64,000 nucleotides of DNA. Source: Sympetrum striolatum. Its lineage: Eukaryota > Arthropoda > Insecta > Odonata > Libellulidae. Under the pieces are notes generated by a model. The model was not told the DNA's origin. It did not search any database and worked only from the letters and a program-made list of their open reading frames with translations. Positions 1 to 9,110 of this stretch are shown here, piece by piece; the stretch's first letter is position 1, and the number at the start of each line of letters is the position of its first letter. The position numbers and the translations under genes were made by a program. The stretch spans positions 92,151,152-92,215,151 of the forward strand of contig OX388350.1 in the NCBI GenBank assembly GCA_947579665.1, given 5' to 3'.

Positions 1-392
1 GTATTTTCTTACTTCTTTTCGTTTCGAAATCTTTAAATTTCCAAATGTCAAAATTGTTTCGATTTCGTTTTATACTTTAGTTATTCGTATGTTCCACGTC
101 CATTTTGATCCTCTTCTTATTCTTGCTACTATTATTTTAAAGCATTTTTTGATTTTTAAGAAAAAAACGCGAAAACACGATTTCGTTAATATTAAGTGGC
201 GTTGTGGCTCTGTCGCTTCACATCTCTTTTCATCTTCGATTTTAATTCCCATTTTAATAAACCATTCTTAAATTGTTCGCACTTTATTTTAAATAAACTT
301 ATTAACAAATGATCGTAAAACTATTCCTTTCGATTGCCATGCGGAAGTGTTTGAATTCCGTGTTTCAGATGAAATTATATCGGGGTATCAAC
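1..392. other. Non-coding DNA, nothing recognised
   Basis: AT-rich sequence with short open frames on both strands and no recognisable protein, RNA or repeat. The opposed 60-codon frames at 70-271 are antisense shadows of each other with no protein-like composition. Confidence 0.5.
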
Positions 393-404
393 ATGTTTAG
401 AATT

Positions 405-605
405 CCCGAGGAAAAACGGACTTGAAAAAGGTCTGGCCGGGCTGGGAATCGAACCCGGGATCTTCCTCTATCGGGGAGGCTGCTTTAACCGATTCGGGTT
501 TCGGGTTCGATTCCTTGCCCCGTCTGACTTTTTTCAAGCCCGTTTTTCCTTGGGGATTTTCCTTGGTGCACGCCATGTGCAAAGTCACCTCAACCCTTTC
601 CTTGT
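405..605. mobile_element. Fold-back tRNA-like SINE with 12-bp target duplication
   Basis: The element is flanked by a perfect 12-bp direct repeat, ATGTTTAGAATT, at 393-404 and 606-617. That is typical of target-primed retrotransposition. Inside, the left arm (about 408-460) and right arm (about 505-556) are inverted copies of each other. Both begin AAAAACGG(A/G)CTTGAAAAA when read inward and both end in a Pol III B-box-like T-arm motif (GGTTCGATTCC on + near 507; its complement near 447). Each strand can therefore present a B box. On the minus strand a stretch resembling the D-loop to T-arm part of a tRNA (ending CCCGGGTTCGATTCCC) is seen, so this may be a tRNA-derived SINE with an inverted tail. 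No clean A box was identified. The type is inferred; the arms and direct repeat are seen directly. Confidence 0.7.
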
Positions 606-617
606 ATGTTTAGAATT

Positions 618-3182
618 TTTAAATCATTCGAAAAAATGGCGCGATTAAAGCAACGATGGAGCACTTATTACGGAAATGACGTATTTGTTAATTGAAATGC
701 TTCTAATCATAGTTTTTTTATTTACTCGTGTGCTCGTGATTAGGGAAATTTTTATTCGTTTCCACTTTACATTGGAAAATTATTGCACTTATAGTTGTTT
801 GTTATTACCATGGTTACTAATGCGCCGCGCAAATTATGCGGAGGTGGTCTAAGATACGGCATCTGAGAGCCATTTTGAAGCCAATCCCAAAAAGGCGCGT
901 GTGTTCGCCTCGAAAGGCGTAAATAGAGGGCTTTTCCGATCCCTGGCGTGTTGCAATAAGAAATTCACGTGAAGTTCATTTTTATCGTTGCTGGCTTTCT
1001 TTCGAACAATTTAATTATTAATAATAATCGTACAAAACCGTTACAAGCTACAAAAGAAGAAAAATTACGAAAATATTATTATTTTTTTTGTACAATATTG
1101 GTTTCAATTCGAATTTACGATAATTTGGTAAAATACACGAAAAATACATTCCTAAATATAAATTAAAACATCGTTATAAGCGAATAATTTATAAACCTGA
1201 CTATAACGTATCTCTTAATCTGAATATCAAAGAATAGACTAAATAATTTTCGTAAATATTTATATATTTGTGACAGCGATGTAACGAGAGCCGAAGTGAA
1301 ATCGGACGCTTATGGGAAGTTCTCTTCTTTGATGGCACGCATTTTGATATCTTTTTGTTCTAAATTTTCTTAAATTTGAAAGCTGTATGATCAAGACCAT
1401 TCTAGAATCCAAATTTTCCCGCAAGAATAGATGGAGTTATGCTCATTCAAAATTAATCGTAAAAATTAAAGGTTCTTCACTATATTAGCATTGGTTGGCC
1501 ACAAATCGTTCAAACTTACGGCCATGCGTCTTAATATGCTTTTCCGTGGGGATAATTGGATGACGATGTTGTCACCATCAAGGATTCGTGGATGGTCAGA
1601 AAAGGGAATTTCGGGAGAATTTTAGAAATATCTTGTTGAAATGAGGCGTACAAAGAAAATTTCGTGTATTCAGAGCTAATCCGCGTGGTCTTCGTGATAT
1701 TTGCCCAGTTTCTCCATCGATTGCCTTCGTTTAGATACCTCCGAATCGTTTCCACGAAGTAATGAAGCGAATTCCTCATTTGTTACCATGACTACCAATT
1801 GCTCCAGTTTAGGTGAATCCTAAACATCCATCGCTTTCTCCCGAATCAATCTATTTGTTTCTATTTCCCCTTGGAGAATCAACGAGCAGTTGATTATATT
1901 TTTATTTTTGATAAAACCTCGGTGCCCAATATTACGAAAGGCCTTGTGCTATTCTATTTTAGTGAAATTCATCGTCGACGTTGAATAGATTAACTCGGTG
2001 CATTCCGTTATTTTATATCTTTTACTGTTGCGTCTGCGAAAATTGAGGAAAACGAGTTCTCCGAAAGTTCTCGTCGCGTGATCGTCGGTCCGAATGTCGG
2101 CGGCGGTCATTCATTTTCGTTTATGAGTTAGCGCCGTCATTAACCCCTTCGCTCGCTCATGAATTTCGATGGACCCTCAGAGTTTCTTGAGCTCATTTAT
2201 TTAGGTGTTCATCCCGAATTCCGCGCTTTTCAAATTCGCCTTCAATTAGTCAGTCTTCTTACAGTCCACTTAATTTAGTAGGATTCGTAAAACAGAAGTA
2301 TGGATGGATGCAGCGATGTCCTCTGATTTCTAAAACCAGCTCTTGTTGGAATCTTTCGACGAAATTGTGGATTCCTGAAACAATTGAAAGTGAGAAAGCG
2401 CTTTAATTAACAAACTATATTAATGAGTTAAATTATAAGTTTATTAACAATATGTTCAAACTTATTAATTATTATAGAGATCGCTGAGACTTTCTTATGA
2501 AACCTGTCTGTATTAATCTTTAAACGTGTTTTTGCGTATTCTGTCTCAGGTCGAATTGGCAGTCAATGGCCGATTGCATGGAACAGCTTCGATTTTAAAC
2601 ATTATCCGGGGAATTCGGGAAACTCCAATGTAGTCCAATCGAATTCCATTATTTTAGCTGTGAATTGTATAACATTTATCTTCGACGATAATCTTACCAA
2701 TGCTCATTTCAGAATTACGGAAATACGGACGGAATTGTGACATCTTGTTTAATTGTGCGTCCTGCTTCTAAATTTGGGAGCTTTCACTAATATCCGTGTC
2801 GCCTTCATCGTCCATCTTAAATATTACTCGTATTGTTACAACAGATTCACCATAAGCAGATGCACAATCGGGTCTCAGTGGATGTATATTAGTGTACAAT
2901 GATTTGTACATGGTGTACTAATATATACTTTCTTATGAATTTAATAAATGAATATAAAATGTAATGAAATGTACAGCTATGTGCCCAAGAATCTTTAATC
3001 CTTCATATTGTATAGCCCGCGGGACTTTAAAGTTTTTTTGCACATATCTGTACATTTTAGAGATTTGAAATTGAGCGGGGAATTTTATCCAATCCCGTGA
3101 AATCACGATTGTAGAATCTGAATATCTCCAAATTCCATTCAAAATTCGTCCAATTAATACAATTTACCGTGATACACTCTCG
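618..3182. other. Non-coding, CpG-containing intergenic or upstream sequence
   Basis: No gene, RNA or known repeat was recognised. An imperfect hairpin lies at about 2884-2930 (arms like GTATATTAGT and its complement). Longer frames such as 1531-1779 on the minus strand show no domain or motif. Confidence 0.45.
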
Positions 3183-3240
3183 GGTATCATTCGTGCATTA
3201 AGAGGTATCATTCGTGCATTAAGAGGTATCATTCGTGCAT
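3183..3240 (+). repeat. Three tandem copies of a 21-bp unit at the LINE 5' edge
   Basis: The unit begins GGTATCATTCGTGC. It occurs at 3183-3203 and 3204-3224 and, truncated, at 3225-3240. The array abuts the inferred start of the LINE and could be host sequence duplicated at insertion or a 5' promoter monomer of the LINE. Confidence 0.85.
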
Positions 3241-3901
3241 GAAGGTGGCGCTGCTGTCGAGCTGTGAGAAAGTGCATACTAAGTGCTCCGAGTTTTTGTG
3301 CTTTTTGTTGTAGAAATTCTTATAATATTCAAAGTAGTGTTATTGTATTTTGTTTATTAAGTATCGGGCTTTAGTTTAGCGTCGAGTGTATGTAAATTAG
3401 TTGAGAATTGTGATTTCTACGAGTGTTTGTGTACGTCGAAGTTGTTGGCGCGAAGTCCGTTGGAGATCGTCCGAGTTCACGAGGCCGATAAGTATCCATT
3501 AAATCTTAGATTGTGCTAATTTAAGTTACTTATTGTTCTTGCTTCATTTGGTTTATTAATTGTCTTCCAATCAGTGCATTAGTGACTTATTTCTTGTGTG
3601 TTTACTGAGTTTTAAAGTAGTTAGAGTTTCGCCTGACGTGTTGCAGCTGTTTTTACCGCGTGATAACTGACATTGTTTTGATTCACATCCTTACCTTCGC
3701 GATACTTTTGTGTAATTCAGTGCTATCAGCGTTTCAGTTTAACGTAGTGTAAATATAGTGTTTATTAGTTAGGGAGGGATTAAAGGGTGAAGTTAGTTCA
3801 GATTATTCGTTCTCGTTAGCTGTAAAGTGTAAAGTCAGTCCTCATTTTAAATTAGCTCAATTAAATTTATTCTTGATCGCTCAGTTAATTATTAAGTTAG
3901 G

Positions 3902-4906
3902 ATGGCTTCCCCGAGGACTCCTATAAATTCCATCTTGATGACCGCTCGTTACGAGACACTTATGTCTCGTATCGCGATCCTTGAGAGGGAAGTTGTGGAC
4001 CTCCGTTCGTTGCTCACTGGGTTGGGCCATGTTTCGGTTCGTGGGGGTTCATCTGTTGCGGGCCCTAAAGCTTGCCGTGCTTCCGCCTCTTGCCGGAGTA
4101 CTCAACTTGGCAGGCCTATTGGGTCCGCTGCGGAGGAATCCTCGCGAATCGTTGCTTGCCCGTCCCGGAAGGCTAGTGAGTGGAAGGTGGTCGCCAATCG
4201 CGGCAATCGTGGTGCGGTGCAGAGGAAGCAGTGTGCTGGGGATGCTTCGGCTGAACCTCTCCTCGCCAGCAATAGGTTTGAGGTGTTGACGGACCTTGAG
4301 CTGGAGCACTCGCCCGTTGTCACGGTGGAGGCTGGGCCGGAGGCAAGCTGTGGGGGAAGGGGAGTGTTACTGTTAGGGAGCTCCAATGTTCGGCGTATCA
4401 TGTCTCCGTTACGGCGAAGGGCCCGCCGGGGGGGAGTTGTGGAGCGGGTGTTCTCCAAGTGTATACCTGGAGGTACGGTGCCCCAGGTGACGAAGGAGTT
4501 GAGGGCGGCGGTCGGGGAGACAGGTTGCTCCTCGCTGCATGTGGTGGCGCATGTGGGCACCAACGATGCCTCGGCTCGTGGATCCGAGGAGATCTTGGAC
4601 TCTTTTGAGGACCTGATATCTGAGGTTGCTCGAGTCAAGGGGTCGTCTGGGGTGGACATTGCGTTGTCCATATGCAGCATAGTTCCCCGGATTGATCGAG
4701 GCCGTATGGTTTGGAGTAGGGTGGAGGGTCTGAACCGTCGGCTGAGGGATTTCTGTCGGGACAAAGGGGTGGGCTTTGTCGATCTGAGCCACGTCCTTGA
4801 CTCGTGTAGGGTTCCCCTTAACCGCTCCGGTGTACATTATACTTCCGAGGCTGCGGAGAAGGTAGCGGGTCTGGTTTTCAGGGATGTGGGTGTTTTTTTA
4901 GGTTAG
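3902..4906 (+). CDS. LINE ORF1 protein with SGNH/GDSL-type esterase-like domain
   Basis: A 334-residue protein starting at the first ATG after the 5' region. Residues about 12-41 form a short leucine-rich heptad stretch (probable coiled coil for self-association). Residues about 50-150 are low-complexity and basic. Residues about 154-330 form an SGNH-hydrolase fold: block I GSSNVR at 159-164 (nucleophile Ser160), block II glycine in IPGG at 188-191, block III GTND at 219-222 (Asn221), and the terminal block VHYT with His312. The acid usually three residues before that His is Ser309, so the catalytic Asp appears to be missing. CR1-clade ORF1 proteins are known to carry such esterase domains, thought to act in RNP or membrane interaction. 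No CCHC zinc knuckle was seen. The ORF ends two codons after a slippery heptamer and overlaps the -1 frame of ORF2. Confidence 0.85.
   Translation: MASPRTPINSILMTARYETLMSRIAILEREVVDLRSLLTGLGHVSVRGGSSVAGPKACRASASCRSTQLGRPIGSAAEESSRIVACPSRKASEWKVVANRGNRGAVQRKQCAGDASAEPLLASNRFEVLTDLELEHSPVVTVEAGPEASCGGRGVLLLGSSNVRRIMSPLRRRARRGGVVERVFSKCIPGGTVPQVTKELRAAVGETGCSSLHVVAHVGTNDASARGSEEILDSFEDLISEVARVKGSSGVDIALSICSIVPRIDRGRMVWSRVEGLNRRLRDFCRDKGVGFVDLSHVLDSCRVPLNRSGVHYTSEAAEKVAGLVFRDVGVFLG
4894..4900 (+). promoter_or_regulatory. Candidate -1 ribosomal frameshift site (U UUU UUA)
   Basis: Read in the ORF1 frame, the sequence is GTT TTT TTA GGT TAG (4892-4906). The last T of GTT followed by TTT and TTA makes the canonical X XXY YYZ heptamer. 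The ORF2 frame is exactly -1 relative to ORF1 and is open from 4822, without an ATG until 5347, which lies inside the endonuclease domain. A -1 slip here would make an ORF1-ORF2 fusion. Termination-reinitiation is the alternative. I did not find a convincing downstream pseudoknot by eye. Confidence 0.6.
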
Positions 4907-7848
4907 ACTGCAACACTAGGTTAACGATAAATGAGGTTTCGGGTTTTATTTGTGAGATTAACACCCACAGTAATGGGCAAGGGCATAGGTGCGAGCTTAG
5001 AACAAAGAAACGAGCTAATAATTGCGTAAGGAAACAGGAACTTGCCTCTAGTAATTCAATCTTAAAGAACAATGCGAGAGATTTAAAAATCATAGTAGTT
5101 AATTGCAGAAGTATACGTACAAAGCAGATAGAATTCCTTAATCTTACGAGAAGTAATGATGCGGATATCGTAATAGGGACCGAGAGTTGGTTAAGCGAAG
5201 ATATTTCATCAGGTGAGATATTTCCTCCGGATTATATTATTTATCGTAAGGATCGACTCTGTAGAATAGGTGGAGGGGTGTTTATCGCTGTAAAGGATTC
5301 TTTAAAGAGTCAGTGCGTTGACTTCTTGGAGAACGGTACATGCGAAATGGTATGGTGCTCGGTTATTGGACGGAGTGGAAAGAAGGTATTCTTTTGTTCC
5401 TTTTATCGGCCTCCGGATGGCGACAACGGATGTATAGAGCAACTAGCTGATTCGTTAGAGAATATTCGGAAGAAAGTGAAGGATCCCATCATTGTTGTAG
5501 GAGGGGATTTTAACCTTCCCCATATTGATTGGGAGAATTTATCGAGCTCGCACTCCGGTAGAGAGAAGACTATATCGCAAACATTGATAGATACGTTTTC
5601 GCTTCACGCCTTAGATCAACTTAATAAGAAGGTTACGAGGAAAATTCGCGAAGGTCAAGGTAGTGTACTTGATTTATTAGCAACTTCGCATCCTCACTTG
5701 ATCGATGATCTTAATATTATTGCTGGAATTTCAGACCACGATGTCCTAACTGCAGTTATGAAAGCGGAAATAGTAAAATCCCTCAAGCCACCACGGCAGG
5801 TTTATATGTTTCGCAAAGCGAGATTTTCAGAATTCAGGGATTATATTAATGCGAAGAGGGAAGATTTCTGTAGTTTTTTGTGTGGTAATACTATTGACGA
5901 TGGCTGGATGGAATTCCTACGAATATTAAGGGAAGGCTTAGCTAAGTTTGTCCCAATTAAAACCGTTAGGGAGCGTAAGGATCCGCGTTGGATGAAACCT
6001 AAGTTGCGAGCGTTGCATAGGAAGCAAAGGATTTTACACGCTCGGATGAAGAAGCTAGAGAAAATCGGAGTAGACTTTGATCTTGAGCGACAAAAATATT
6101 CGGAGATGCGAAGATTGGTTAAGAATGAATCGAAGAATGAGTTTCAGGAATATAGATCTAAAACCCTTTTAGAGTCTTTAGGAGGTGACCAGAAGGAATT
6201 TTGGTCATATGTCCGAGAATCTCGAGGAGGTCAGTCTTCAGTACCCAGCCTTGTTAATGACGTGGGTTTAATGGTTACTGGATCGTTAGAGAAAGCAAAT
6301 CTAATTAATCGACACTACCAGGAAAGCTTTACTTTAGACGATGGACGCGCGAACGAATTTTCTGTGCGTGTTGATTCAGAAATGGAACCAATCGAGTTAT
6401 CGGTGGATGGAATAAGAAAGTTGTTGCGGCAGGTAGACAAGAAAAAAGCGCCAGGACCAGAAGGTATACCATCGTTCGTCATTCAAACACTGGCGAATGA
6501 GCTTGCACCCCTTCTTTTCGTATTCTATAGGAAAACCTTGGACGAAGGCGTTGTACCAATGTCGTGGAGAAGAGCGCATATCACTCCAATTCCTAAGAAA
6601 GGACGTTCCTCGAAACCTGAAGATTACCGTCCGATATCTTTAACGTCAATATTTTGTAAGACTATCGAGCACATTATAGCGAGTTCAATAATGCGTTTCC
6701 TAAGTGACAAGGGGGCAATTAGTCAATGTCAACACGGTTTCCGTGAAGGTAGGTCATGTGATACCCAGTTAGCCCTTTTTCTCCACGATGTAGTTAGAGC
6801 AGCTGATAAGGGTATAAGAACAGACGCCATATTTCTAGATTTCAGAAAAGCTTTCGATCGAGTATCGCATGTAAAATTAATTCACAAGTTGACGGCTTAC
6901 GGGATTAACGGAAAAGTTGTTGAGTGGATAAAGTCGTTTCTCGGGGAAAGATCGCAGCGAGTTGCGTTGGACGGAATTTTATCTGATGAGGTTCGCGTCA
7001 CATCCGGTGTTCCACAGGGAAGTGTATTAGGACCAATTTTGTTCCTAATATATATTAACGATGTTATGGATAATATTAAATGCAAGGTTAGGTTATTCGC
7101 TGATGATACTGTTGTGTATAGGGAGATCGTAACTGAAGATGACATTGGTAGTTTGCAGAACGATCTGAATATGATTTCGGGTTGGTGTAGTGATTGGCAG
7201 CTCGAGCTGAATGTAAAGAAGTGCGTTACCATGACTTTCACGCGATCCACTAACGTTACCTGCGTACCGTACAGAATTTCAGGAAATCCCTTGGAGCTCG
7301 TGATGCATCATAAATATCTAGGAATTACGCTCAGCAGTGATATTTCCTTCAAAGAGCATATTCGAGGCGTAGTAGGAAAGGCGAATAGAATGCAAAGGTT
7401 AGCCAGCAGAATCCTTAGGGGATGTTCACCGAGAGTAAAAGAAATAGCGTACTTTTCCCTAATTCGACCTCTACTTGAGTATTGCTGTGCGGTTTGGGAT
7501 CCTCATGAAGTAGGATTAATTTCCGATCTCGAGATGGTTCAACGTAGAGCAGCAAGGTTCGTCAAGGGAGATTTCAGATTCGACAGCAGTGTTTCGGCTA
7601 TGTTAGGATCCCTCGGTTGGAACTCTCTTAGTGATAGAAGACGTGAATATCGACGGAAGCTTTTTGATAAATTTATCTCTACCGATTTCGGGGAGGAGAT
7701 AACAGATATTGTCATCCCAGTTATATACCTACGCGACCTTCGAGAGAAAACAAAAAAGCGATACAGGGAAGTAGTTGCCAGGACGGATAGCTACTTTTGG
7801 TCATTTTTTCCGCGTAGTATTAGAGAAGCAAATAGCTCTCCAGATTAG
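4901..7848 (+). CDS. LINE ORF2: AP endonuclease and reverse transcriptase
   Basis: The open frame runs from 4822 and joins ORF1 in the -1 frame. The first in-frame ATG is at 5347, too late to keep the endonuclease intact. The GTG at 5278 is not a credible start. Endonuclease residues are visible: Asn at 5101 (NCRS), Glu at 5182 (TESW), GGDFN with Asp at 5506 and Asn at 5512, and SDH at 5731-5739. RT motifs follow in order: YRPISLTS, QHGFREGRSC, FLDFRKAFD with the motif A Asp at 6838, GVPQGSVLGP, and FADD at 7096-7107 (Phe in place of the usual Tyr), then YLGI. The C-terminal end (RPLLEYCCAVWDP to the stop) matches the CR1-type tail. There are no internal stops. The enzyme nicks target DNA and reverse transcribes the element RNA from its 3' end. 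Confidence 0.9.
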
Positions 7849-7872
7849 ATAGGTACTTTGGTGTCTTACACC

Positions 7873-7903
7873 CCCTGCCACGCGCCACTGGCGGATTGCA
7901 GGG
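7873..7903 (+). promoter_or_regulatory. 3'-terminal stem-loop of the LINE RNA
   Basis: CCCTGC pairs with GCAGGG (outer stem), and CGCC-ACT-GGCG forms an inner hairpin. It sits just before the AAATGT terminal repeats. The same fold recurs with changed bases in the copies at 21271-21303 and 24359-24388. CR1/L2-type elements are known to use 3' structures for recognition by their own RT; that role here is inferred. Confidence 0.65.
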
Positions 7904-7927
7904 TTTAAATGTAAATGTAAATGTAAA
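7904..7927 (+). repeat. LINE 3' terminal (AAATGT)n repeat
   Basis: About three copies of AAATGT follow the stem-loop and mark the 3' end. CR1/L2 elements end in short microsatellites rather than poly(A). Confidence 0.75.
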
Positions 7928-8028
7928 GAGCACAATGAATATTAAGAAATGAGAATTAGCCGTTCATTTGAATGAGACATCAATTTAATATTTATATTCT
8001 TTTCTGCTTTCATAAGTGGGTCTTCTAA

Positions 8029-8352
8029 TCATACTCCTAATATTTGCCCATGACTGCAAATGGCCACTTCCTGTAAATTCCTCTTCTGTTCTCTTAGCAT
8101 TTCTCTTGCAATCTTTTTTTGTTCCGCCGTTCTGCTGCTTGCCATTTCGCCATATAATGGAGGCACGCGATTTAAGTTACTTTTCCTAGCGCCCTCATAA
8201 TAAAGTGCTTTGTTTAGTTTACACAATACTGTTGATGTGAGTTCCCTCCGCAGATTCTTCGTTAACGTTCTTCCGGAATATTTACAATCGCATCTTTCCA
8301 CCAAAAATACATTTATTGTATACATACGCATTCCTGCATCTGTAGAATCCAA
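8029..8352 (-). other. Unrecognised 107-codon open frame
   Basis: The translation is hydrophilic with a Lys/Arg/Glu-rich C-terminal half (MASSRTAEQKKIAREML). It has helix-forming character and no domain I recognise. It could be a fragment of an old transposon or chance. There is no supporting start context or splice evidence. Confidence 0.2.
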
Positions 8353-8559
8353 TCAGATTTGATTTCCCACATTGATGTTTAAGTTTTGAATCTGCTGTAA
8401 ACCTGAATTCGTTGCTGCATTACCGAACTGTGATTTACAATATATAATGAAATGATACAAAGGATAGTTAAAGAATATATTACAAAGGATTACTAAATAA
8501 ATTCATTATAAAGATAATTGAATATGTTATAAGGATAATTTAGGATTAACCTAGGAAAT

Positions 8560-9110
8560 CCTTCGAGTGAAAAAATCCCGCCAAAATCGTTGCATTTGAC
8601 TGCATTCCTGTCTGTGGAGCCTCAGTTGTACTCTTTCGCAGCTTCTTTGCCCTCTTCGCCATATTCTCTTCTAGTTTCGAATTTTCCGGCTTTCAACGAC
8701 CATCTACTCGCGCCTTAACAATTTGATTCCATCACTCGGTCTTAGAGACTGAACCGACTCGAAATTCGCCCCCGTGCTCCAGTTAGCGCCGTAGCGGAAG
8801 GTTGTCCACATTCAGTCGTCGGAGGGTCGCCGTGGTTGTTGTAGGGGGAGCAACCACTCCCTTCTGAAGAGCATGCGCGCTCCCGCGACGCCTCCATCGA
8901 TAGCGTCGTTGGACAGTGAGAAGGCCGAATGAGTGAGTGAGTGGGTGTGTGTGCGCGTGATGCTCCGGTGCTGCGATGCTCTCTAAAAGGTGCATTGATC
9001 CTCTCTCTCTCTCTCTCCAAATGAGTGCGAATCCGTCGCTTTCGATTTCGTCGTGTTTCCGCCGATGCCATGTGCTTACCTAGAGAAAATCCACCGCTCC
9101 CCGTGATGCT
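8560..9110. promoter_or_regulatory. CpG-rich, promoter-like region
   Basis: GC- and CpG-richer than its surroundings, with a GCATGCGC palindrome (NRF1-like) near 8870, (GAGT)/(GTGT) tracts at 8930-8955 and a CT tract near 9001-9017. Opposed frames here are compositional and show no protein features. It might be a transcription start region, possibly for a CASK transcript, but no transcript evidence is visible. Confidence 0.25.

Larger units (their letters stand above)
3241..7927 (+). mobile_element. Near full-length CR1-like non-LTR retrotransposon (LINE)
   Basis: The element has a 5' region of about 660 bp, an ORF1 with an SGNH/esterase-like domain, an ORF2 with AP-endonuclease and reverse transcriptase, a short 3' UTR with a stem-loop, and a terminal AAATGT-type repeat. 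This order is characteristic of the CR1/L2 group of the Jockey superfamily. Both ORFs are uninterrupted and the catalytic motifs are present, which suggests a young copy. The 5' boundary is placed just after the 21-bp tandem repeat and is approximate. No clear target duplication was found. Two 3' fragments of related copies occur at about 20811-21325 (+) and 24342-24602 (-). Confidence 0.88.

Noticed and set aside
4049..4837. Long antisense frames opposite LINE ORF1
   Set aside because: Shadows of the GC-rich ORF1; no motif, and the sense strand has a clear SGNH domain.
5278..5280. GTG as ORF2 start
   Set aside because: It lies within the endonuclease after the essential Asn and Glu; the frame is open back to 4822.
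8742..9071. 109-codon Arg/Ser/Thr-rich minus frame
   Set aside because: Composition follows the GC- and CT-tract-rich promoter-like DNA; no domain.
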